Part shown: positions 1 to 5,149 of the stretch, piece by piece
How positions within the stretch are numbered: position 1 is the first letter of the stretch
Layout: the number at the start of each line of letters is the position of its first letter
Source of the DNA: Capsulimonas sp.
Lineage (GTDB): Bacteria > Armatimonadota > Armatimonadia > Armatimonadales > Capsulimonadaceae
DNA length: 6,221 bases
Direction of reading: 5' to 3'
Assembly: GCA_025963815.1 (NCBI GenBank)
Contig: JAOQAA010000108.1
Coordinates: 1 to 6,221, forward strand
Notes under the pieces: generated by a model
Database searches by the model: none
What the model saw: the letters and a program-made list of their open reading frames with translations, nothing else
What the model was told of the DNA's origin: nothing
Made by a program: the position numbers and the translations under genes

Positions 1-482
1 GCGATCACACGTACTACGTGGCCGAAGGCAAAGAGCCCGAGCATGTCGCGATGGACTGGTGGGCGCTGATCCTCTTTCTGGCCGTCCACTTCCCGATTAT
101 CTACGGCGTCGCCGCGCTGACCCACACCAGCTCGCTCTGGGGCGGTCTCGCCGCTATCGCCGTATACTATGGGATCTACGAGTACTTCCACTGGTGTATG
201 CACGTTCCGAACCAGCGCCCGTTTGAGAAGTGGGGCGTGTACCGCTTCATCCGCGAACATCACCGCATCCACCACGTGCACATGCAGAAGAACCTGAACG
301 TGATCCTGCCGCTGGCGGATCTGGTCCTGGGGACCTACAAGCGTGACACCAAGCGCGAAGCGCCCACCGTCCCAACCACCCGCCGCACCCCGACCCGCAC
401 GTCCCGCAGCCAGGCCCAGCGCCGTGGCCCGGCCGCCGCGCCCGGGAAGAATAAGCCCGGCAAAAACACAGGCGACAAGTAG
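1..482 (+). CDS. Fatty acid hydroxylase / sterol desaturase family protein, 3' part only
   Basis: The reading frame is already open at the left edge (Asp-His-Thr-Tyr-Tyr precedes the GTG at 18), so the gene most likely starts outside the window and that GTG is an ordinary valine. About 159 residues are visible. Two hydrophobic segments (about residues 21-38 and 44-58 of the visible part) are followed by histidine boxes: HWCMH (HX3H) after EYF, and EHHRIHH (HHX2HH), then HVHMQKNLNV and PLADLVLGT. The last motif matches the PLWDxLFGT-like end of the family. These histidines would hold a di-iron centre on the cytoplasmic face of a membrane oxygenase acting on fatty acid, sterol or carotenoid chains; the substrate cannot be told. 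After LGTYKR comes a tail of about 48 residues rich in Pro, Thr, Arg, Ala and Lys that looks disordered and is not part of the usual fold. A strong terminator starts 17 bp after the TAG stop. The family call is confident, the exact reaction is not. Confidence 0.85.
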   Translation, partial: DHTYYVAEGKEPEHVAMDWWALILFLAVHFPIIYGVAALTHTSSLWGGLAAIAVYYGIYEYFHWCMHVPNQRPFEKWGVYRFIREHHRIHHVHMQKNLNVILPLADLVLGTYKRDTKREAPTVPTTRRTPTRTSRSQAQRRGPAAAPGKNKPGKNTGDK

Positions 483-498
483 TCCGTTCGATCTTCGT

Positions 499-536
499 AA
501 AAATCCCGCTGCAGATTTGCAGCGGGATTTTTTATT
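499..536 (+). terminator. Intrinsic terminator after the hydroxylase gene, probably bidirectional
   Basis: A perfect 15-bp stem (499-513 pairs with 518-532) closes a 4-base loop (GATT). The core is TCCCGCTGCA, flanked by five A on the left and six T on the right (528-533). This is a textbook Rho-independent terminator for the + strand gene ending at 482. On the other strand the flanks give a five-T tract after the same stem, so it could also stop transcripts of the - strand operon that ends at 724, about 190 bp away. No other good hairpin was seen between 536 and 724. Confidence 0.93.
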
Positions 537-540
537 AGCC

Positions 541-714
541 TATTCCCGATCACTCATACTTAAGATGGACGAACCAACCGTAACACAAAGAACGCTTGAG
601 CAATTGCTTCGTGAAGGTTTGCAATCCGAAGTAAAACACATGACGGAACAAGATTGGGAAGATATTCGCCAAGAAGTCAAGGCGAGTCATCAGCAGCGAC
701 AAGCCTCACAATAA
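541..714 (+). pseudogene. 5'-truncated ParD/CopG-type antitoxin remnant
   Basis: The frame reads YSRSLILKMDEP, then LEQLLREGLQSE, then MTEQDWEDIRQEVKA, ending with TAA. From memory of the family, this follows the C-terminal half of ParD-like antitoxins, where a YxRxLI segment closes the ribbon-helix-helix domain and is followed by LExLLLEGLxSG and a DWEDI-type toxin-binding helix. The N-terminal DNA-binding part, roughly 30-40 residues, is absent: upstream of 541 lies the hydroxylase terminator, and the same frame further back only reads through that hairpin and the hydroxylase tail. The ATG at 565 could start a 49-residue peptide, but it has no Shine-Dalgarno sequence before it. No toxin gene follows; the next gene converges 9 bp later. 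Base composition is about 45% GC (77 of 170 bases counted from 541), clearly lower than its neighbours, which suits an acquired module. A functional short ORF from 565 is possible but less likely. Confidence 0.6.
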
Positions 715-723
715 TTTTCACAT

Positions 724-1296
724 TCAAGGCTTATATACCTCCACCGCATCTCCCGGCCGAATCACGCCTGCTCGCTCCACCCACCCCACCAATCCCCGTT
801 TCTTCGCAGCCGCCTTCCCGAATGTCTTCGACGCGGCGGCGTTCAAGGATATCCCAAGCTTTTTAATCACATTCGCTGGGCCAACACATGGGAGGTTTTC
901 TCCGTAGACGAGAAGCACGGCGCCACTGGAGAATACGAGACGGGTGAGGGGCGGCAGGAGAGTCAGATTCTCGACGCCGCTGAAAAGGAGATTGGCGCCG
1001 AGCCATTCGGCTTTGACTTCGGCGACGCTCATGGAGGCCGTAATTTCGGCAAGCTCCTCGACAGATACGGCGGACCATGTGCGCGGGTTCCAGATCGGCG
1101 TTCCTTTGGAGTGAAACGCCCTTTCACGCACTCCGGCCGACGTGGTGAACCCGAAGTGACGGTCTCCCGTAATTCCGTCCAACGCGCAAAGGATTTCGGA
1201 CTGAGGTTCGGAAACGCCGCCGCCGTGTCCTTTGTCGATCGCGCGGACGGCGCCGGCGTAGACGCCTTCGACGCGGAGATGGGCAAATGGGGTCAT
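724..1296 (-). CDS. MOSC domain-containing protein
   Basis: A 190-residue protein made up almost entirely of one MOSC (MOCO sulfurase C-terminal) domain. Visible family features are GVYAG at the N-terminus, GDRHFG near residue 44, TWSAVSVEEL (73-82), LGANLLFSGVENL (99-111), the conserved cysteine C137 in ENLPCVGPAN, and the C-terminal RGLVGWVERAGVIRPGD (167-183). MOSC proteins bind or transfer sulfur at molybdenum cofactor, or belong to the YiiM/YuaD-like group of stand-alone soluble proteins. C137 is the expected sulfur-carrying residue. The start at 1296 was chosen because its ATG overlaps the upstream TGA as ATGA and has GGGAG eight bases upstream; the longer open frame to 1443 reads Arg-rich shadow sequence of the synthase gene. 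It is last in a four-gene operon and probably translationally coupled. The substrate is unknown, and no other molybdenum gene is in view. Confidence 0.85.
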   Translation of the reverse strand: MTPFAHLRVEGVYAGAVRAIDKGHGGGVSEPQSEILCALDGITGDRHFGFTTSAGVRERAFHSKGTPIWNPRTWSAVSVEELAEITASMSVAEVKAEWLGANLLFSGVENLTLLPPLTRLVFSSGAVLLVYGENLPCVGPANVIKKLGISLNAAASKTFGKAAAKKRGLVGWVERAGVIRPGDAVEVYKP

Positions 1297-3134
1297 TTTT
1301 GGCGCTCCCGGGATAATGAGATCTTTCGAACCCATTGCTCCACGACGCCGAAGCGACCGGAGAGGTTGTGCGCGCGGCCGGCGGCGTAGATGGTGGCGCC
1401 GATGGAGTGCGCGGCCGGGTAGACCAGATAACGGGATTGCCATTGCGGCGCGAACTTGGACTTGAATGCGTTCAGGCCCTTGAAGTTGTAGAACTGATTG
1501 AACTTATCGAAGATCAAGGCGCGCAGGCGAGCGAGCCATTCGCTTTCGCCGTCCGCATCGTCCAGATCGGAGTCGGCCATGGGAGAGAGTCCAAGGCTCA
1601 TCACGCATGCATCTTCCTGCTGGAACGCCGCCGCCGCTGAGGCGATCAAAAACTCCATCACACCGTTGGGCGATTCGCCGCGCCGCCGCATCAGATCCAG
1701 CCCCCAGCCGGTGACGCCATTTAAGTTCACCGCATTGGCGCCGCCGTAGATCGGGACGAATGTCACGAAGGCGAGGACGCGTCGCGTGGCGGCGTCGCGC
1801 GCAAGGAAGAGACGGCTATCATGGAAGAGATCGCTTTCCGGCGCGAACTGCCCCATCGCAAATCCCTTTTCCTCGCCTTTGTGCGCGCTCAGCCACTCCT
1901 CGGTGATATCCGCCAATTGCGTTAAAGTCTCCGGGTCGAGCGAGCCGTTTGTGTCGTACTCTTCCAGCGCGACCCCGCCCTTACTCATCTTGTTCAGGGC
2001 AGTGCGCAGATCCTGAAACGCCTTTCCCTTGAGCGAAAAGGACGGCAAGTCGATCACGGCGTCCTCGCCGATCTTGAACGGCTTCAGACCGACGGCGCGA
2101 TACTCCTCCAGATACCGGCCCGTCACCTGATAGAACGACGGTGACCAGTCATAGCGGGCGCAGAGCGCCACAAACTCCTGAACCGCGCGCGCTCCATAGG
2201 CAGGGTCTCCCAGCGGATCGCCCAGCGCCAGCGCGTGCCTCCCGACCAGGCAATATGCGACGGCCCATTGGGGCTGGGCATTTTCGGCGTCAAAGAGATA
2301 ATGTTTGTCCGGCAGCAGCGCATAGTACGAAAGCGGCGGAGCGCCCCAGCCGCTTAGCATCTCACGAACCTGGGCGCGCTCACGCGCCCCGATCACATCC
2401 CGCGGCAGCACGGGACGCAGCACCATAAACACGGCGTAGGCGAGCGCAAAGGCCGAAATGTAGGCCAGGGAGTTTTCGAACCAGATCGCGCGATGCGTCA
2501 TCGGGTGAACGACGGCGTTCTGCGGCAGGTAGAACAGCAGGTGCGAGCATTGCGTGATGGCGCGCCCCAGGTCCGGCTCCGGCAGAAATTGACGCCGCAG
2601 CGCCAGCACGCCGAGCGGGCCGTAAACCAGGGCGAAGGCCAGCATTCCCAGCGCGCCGAGCACACCCTGACGCGCCGAGGGACGATCGTTTTCCGCATAA
2701 AACGACGTTCGGTGCGTGAGCAGACCGGTTAGGATCGCCAGACAGATCGCGGCTTCCTCCCAGTCCAATCCCTTGGCGAGATGAAGAAACGGCGTGACCG
2801 TCACGAGCAGCACCGTAATACTCCACGCCTGGCGCTTGCGGCGCAGCAGCGAGCGCGCCAGCATGAGCAGGCCCAGGCCAAAGAGAGTCGTGAGGGCGCG
2901 CGCGCCATGTTCGATCACGAGCGGCATGTGAACCGTGTCGCGCAGAAACGCCGCCCGCCCCGGACCGTGCGCCAGCAGCGCGGACCACAGGTTCAGCAGC
3001 CCGAGCGCCGCCACCGCGTACGCCAGCAGAGGCGCCGCGAGAGCGCGCAGCCGACGCACGGTCGACGAACCGGAATTCTGAGGCGCCGCCATCAGTTCTT
3101 CGTCCACTGAAGCGCCTTTGCTTCCCACAAGCAT
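1293..3134 (-). CDS. MprF-type aminoacyl-phosphatidylglycerol synthase (membrane part plus DUF2156/LPG_synthase_C catalytic domain)
   Basis: A 613-residue membrane enzyme. The N-terminal ~240 residues contain about six hydrophobic segments (roughly 34-56, 80-96, 105-120, 128-140, 158-180, 222-240); the C-terminal ~340 residues are the cytoplasmic catalytic domain. Recognisable motifs are ALGDPLGDP (about 303-311), SFYQVTGRYLEEYRAVGL (333-350), KIGEDAVIDL (354-363), FSLKGKAFQDLRTALNK (366-382), EKGFAMGQF (422-430), GLDLMRR (478-484), and near the end FYNFKGLNAFKSKFAPQW and RYLVYP. Enzymes of this family move lysine, alanine or another amino acid from charged tRNA to phosphatidylglycerol (or diacylglycerol) and lower the negative charge of the membrane; the amino acid cannot be read from sequence. 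Classical MprF is about 840-870 residues and has an extra N-terminal flippase of about eight helices. That part is missing here, and a separate flippase-like gene lies at 5150. The ATG at 3134 was chosen because GAGGA precedes it at five bases; TTG 3146 and ATG 3137 are alternatives. Confidence 0.9.
   Translation of the reverse strand: MLVGSKGASVDEELMAAPQNSGSSTVRRLRALAAPLLAYAVAALGLLNLWSALLAHGPGRAAFLRDTVHMPLVIEHGARALTTLFGLGLLMLARSLLRRKRQAWSITVLLVTVTPFLHLAKGLDWEEAAICLAILTGLLTHRTSFYAENDRPSARQGVLGALGMLAFALVYGPLGVLALRRQFLPEPDLGRAITQCSHLLFYLPQNAVVHPMTHRAIWFENSLAYISAFALAYAVFMVLRPVLPRDVIGARERAQVREMLSGWGAPPLSYYALLPDKHYLFDAENAQPQWAVAYCLVGRHALALGDPLGDPAYGARAVQEFVALCARYDWSPSFYQVTGRYLEEYRAVGLKPFKIGEDAVIDLPSFSLKGKAFQDLRTALNKMSKGGVALEEYDTNGSLDPETLTQLADITEEWLSAHKGEEKGFAMGQFAPESDLFHDSRLFLARDAATRRVLAFVTFVPIYGGANAVNLNGVTGWGLDLMRRRGESPNGVMEFLIASAAAAFQQEDACVMSLGLSPMADSDLDDADGESEWLARLRALIFDKFNQFYNFKGLNAFKSKFAPQWQSRYLVYPAAHSIGATIYAAGRAHNLSGRFGVVEQWVRKISLSRERQK
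1305..1309 (-). promoter_or_regulatory. Shine-Dalgarno GGGAG for the MOSC gene
   Basis: GGGAG on the - strand lies eight bases before the ATG at 1296, inside the end of the synthase gene. It supports 1296 as the true start over the in-frame ATGs at 1335 and 1443. Confidence 0.7.
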
Positions 3135-3139
3135 CATGT

Positions 3140-3144
3140 TCCTC
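3140..3144 (-). promoter_or_regulatory. Shine-Dalgarno GAGGA overlapping the esterase stop codon
   Basis: On the - strand the string TTGAGGAACATGATG (3146 to 3132) holds the TGA stop of the upstream esterase (3145-3143), a GAGGA ribosome site (3144-3140) and two successive in-frame ATGs (3137, 3134). Spacing is two bases to the first ATG and five to the second, so the second is favoured. Ribosomes ending the esterase sit directly on this site, which implies coupling. Confidence 0.65.
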
Positions 3145-4144
3145 AAGTACTGGAGCCGTTCCCAAGCCCATCAAGCCGTCCACTGGCGCGTATCAGCGCA
3201 TCGCGCAGCTGTGGCCGCCACAGGTCCCAGGAATGGCTGCCCGGCGTCTCGACGTGGTCGCAGGCGATGCCCGCGCTTTGCAGTCTTGCGGCGAACGCAT
3301 CACCTTCCGCCGCGTATGATCCGCGTTCGTTCCGACCGTCCCCCAGATAAATCCACATCCCGCTCCAATCGGCGCGCGGGCCGGTGACATAGTCCTGCGG
3401 ACTCTGCGCGCTCAGACGCGCCGGGCTTGGGTGGTATCCCCACACGGGGCGCGCCCAGCCACTCTGAGTGGCGGTATAGTACCCGGAGAACGAGAAGACG
3501 GTATTGAAAACTCCGGGATGGGTCAGCGCCAGGTTGACTGCGCCGTACCCCCCGGTAGACACGCCGCCAAGAATACGGGCCTTCGGACTGGCGATCGTTC
3601 GATAATGCGCATCGATCCACGATGGGAGATCGCGCGCGATAAACGTTCCGACTTGCTTCCCCGGTCCGCGGCCGCTTCGCGAGACGGGCGCGTCGATGTA
3701 CTCGGAATCGCCCATGTAACCGTCGCCGTCGCCGTTCGGGCAGACGATCAGCATCGGCGTGATCTTGCGCTGCTCTATAAGCCGCTCTTCCACCTCAGGC
3801 GCGCGTCCATAGGTCAGCCAGTCGTCCGGTCCGCCCGGCGCGCCGTGCAGCAGGTAAAGCACCGGATAGCGCCGCGTTTCGTTCTCCGACGCATCGTATC
3901 CAGGCGGCGTATAGACAATGGCGCTGCGGTGTTCACCCAATGCAGGGCTCAAAACGGAAACGGTATGTACCTGACCACGCACGCGCCACGCACGTCCAGT
4001 AACCGCCAGCCACTGGATCTGCACATTCTGTCTTACCCAGTCGAGCCGCCAGAGTCCCACACCCAGGGCGACAATCGCCGCAGGGATCGCAATCCATTGG
4101 AGACGACGCCGCTGGGACGCCTTCAAGTTTCGCCATATGTTCAC
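3143..4144 (-). CDS. Membrane-anchored esterase D/S-formylglutathione hydrolase-like alpha/beta hydrolase (PF00756 type)
   Basis: 333 residues. A basic N-terminus (NLKASQRRRL) is followed by one hydrophobic helix at about 16-34, with no clear cleavage site, so it is probably a signal anchor with the catalytic part outside the cytoplasm. The hydrolase domain shows YPVLYLLHGAPGG (93-105, oxyanion region), the nucleophile elbow GGVSTGG with S196, a likely catalytic Asp at 269 in YLGDGRNE, and His304 in GSHSWDLW. PF00756 enzymes cleave esters or transfer acyl groups; the substrate here is not determined. The gene begins with GTG at 4144, overlapping the TGA of the upstream paralogue as GTGA; the Shine-Dalgarno region is weak, so translation probably depends on coupling. 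The stop overlaps the ribosome site of the aminoacyl-lipid synthase. That context suggests a role in removing amino acids from lipids, which is inference only. Confidence 0.85.
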   Translation of the reverse strand: MNIWRNLKASQRRRLQWIAIPAAIVALGVGLWRLDWVRQNVQIQWLAVTGRAWRVRGQVHTVSVLSPALGEHRSAIVYTPPGYDASENETRRYPVLYLLHGAPGGPDDWLTYGRAPEVEERLIEQRKITPMLIVCPNGDGDGYMGDSEYIDAPVSRSGRGPGKQVGTFIARDLPSWIDAHYRTIASPKARILGGVSTGGYGAVNLALTHPGVFNTVFSFSGYYTATQSGWARPVWGYHPSPARLSAQSPQDYVTGPRADWSGMWIYLGDGRNERGSYAAEGDAFAARLQSAGIACDHVETPGSHSWDLWRPQLRDALIRASGRLDGLGNGSST

Positions 4145-5082
4145 AACGCGCTCGATCCGGAGGCAGCGATCTCCGGAGGAAGCATGGTCTTCAAGGCGCC
4201 GAGAAACAATGGATTCCAGAGCGTCCAGCCGTGGCGTCCATCCAGGACGCTCAGCGTCCGAGGAATCCCAAGCACCCCCAGCCTGGTCGCCAGCGCCCGT
4301 GTCTCATCGACATAACGACCTTCATCGTCCCCAGCGCCCAGATAAAACACGCTCTTCTTCCATGCGGCGACCGATTTGACGCCCGCGTCCTGCCCGGAAA
4401 GATAATCAAGGGGCGAGTTCGCGCGCAGGTACGCAGGATCACGTCCCATCACCTCACGCGCCCAGCCGCTCCCGTCGTTGTGGTAGTATCCTGAGATCGC
4501 GATCACCTTGCCGAAAACCTCCGGGTGGTGCAAGCCAATATTGACGGCGCCGAACCCGCCTTCCGAGACTCCGCACAAAATCCGGTCTTTTGCGTCCGCC
4601 TGGGTGCGCAGATTGCCGTCCGCCCATCCCACCATCTGCGTGGCGATATAGTCTTCATAGCGGTCTTGGCCATCAGCAGAGTTTACCCACTCCGAGTCCC
4701 CGTACTTTCCCCCCTCGTAATTGCCGTCGGGCATCACCAGGATCGCCTGCGCGCAGTCGCCTTGCTTGGCCGCCTGCTCGATCAATTGCGGCCAATGACC
4801 GAAGTTCAGAAAGTTCGATGGATTTCCCGGCGATCCGTGCAGCAGGTAAATGACGGGATAGCGCCGGTTCGCATTTTCCACGTCATCGTAACCCGCAGGT
4901 TCATAGACGAGAAAATCGCGAATGGACAACTTCTTCTTGTTACGAACGAGCGATGTGCTCTCGGCGACACGGACGATTTTCCCCTCGGGAGCGGCGGGCG
5001 CGGGCGCCGTCTTATGAGAGCCGAAGGCGGGCGCGGCGATGGCGGCAATGCCCAGCGCCGCCAGGGTCAGAACGATCTTCAT
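4141..5082 (-). CDS. Secreted esterase D-like alpha/beta hydrolase (PF00756 type)
   Basis: 313 residues. The N-terminus MKIVLTLAALGIAAIAAPAFG is a Sec signal peptide with a plausible cut after AFG (residue 21), followed by an Ala/Pro linker. The hydrolase domain has YPVIYLLHGSPGNP (75-88), MPDGNYEGGKYGDSEW (117-132), the nucleophile elbow GVSEGGFG with S173, Asp252 or Asp253 in LGAGDDEG, and His284 in GRHGWTLW, so the Ser-Asp-His triad looks intact. It shares SGYY, SGWAR, the SPxDY region and domain order with the next gene, so the two are tandem paralogues with different N-termini. The open frame extends to 5331, but that part is Arg-rich shadow sequence of the divergent gene; the ATG at 5082 is chosen because it starts the signal peptide. 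No good Shine-Dalgarno sequence precedes it: the nearest purine run, GAGGGG (5108-5103), is 20 bases away. It is the first gene of the operon. Its substrate is unknown. Confidence 0.87.
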   Translation of the reverse strand: MKIVLTLAALGIAAIAAPAFGSHKTAPAPAAPEGKIVRVAESTSLVRNKKKLSIRDFLVYEPAGYDDVENANRRYPVIYLLHGSPGNPSNFLNFGHWPQLIEQAAKQGDCAQAILVMPDGNYEGGKYGDSEWVNSADGQDRYEDYIATQMVGWADGNLRTQADAKDRILCGVSEGGFGAVNIGLHHPEVFGKVIAISGYYHNDGSGWAREVMGRDPAYLRANSPLDYLSGQDAGVKSVAAWKKSVFYLGAGDDEGRYVDETRALATRLGVLGIPRTLSVLDGRHGWTLWNPLFLGALKTMLPPEIAASGSSAL

Positions 5083-5149
5083 GCATGGGATAGCGCATCG
5101 CGCCCCTCGGTCCGTTCCCAAAGGGGTGAAAAATGTCATAATCACTGGT
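5083..5149. promoter_or_regulatory. Divergent intergenic promoter region
   Basis: These 67 bases separate the esterase-synthase operon (left) from the flippase-like gene (right), so promoters for both should lie here or just inside the coding ends. On the + strand, CATAAT (5137-5142) resembles a -10 box, with TTCCCA (5115-5120) as a weak -35 at 16 bases. Its start would fall at about the ATG at 5150, giving a leaderless message. No convincing pair was found for the - strand. The assignment is tentative. Confidence 0.4.

Noticed and set aside
343..564. Longer version of the antitoxin ORF starting within the hydroxylase gene
   Set aside because: This part reads the hydroxylase tail in another frame and then translates the terminator hairpin; nothing resembles a ribbon-helix-helix domain.
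1297..1443. N-terminal extension of the MOSC protein
   Set aside because: The added residues are mostly an Arg-rich out-of-frame reading of the synthase C-terminus; ATG 1296 has the Shine-Dalgarno site and the ATGA overlap.
2380..3183. 267-codon - strand open frame overlapping the synthase N-terminus
   Set aside because: It lies in another frame of the synthase gene, is Ala/Arg/Gly-rich, and shows no motif; the synthase frame has clear family motifs.
3431..4315. 294-codon + strand open frame
   Set aside because: It is antisense to the two esterases, whose catalytic motifs are intact; the antisense product shows no recognisable fold.
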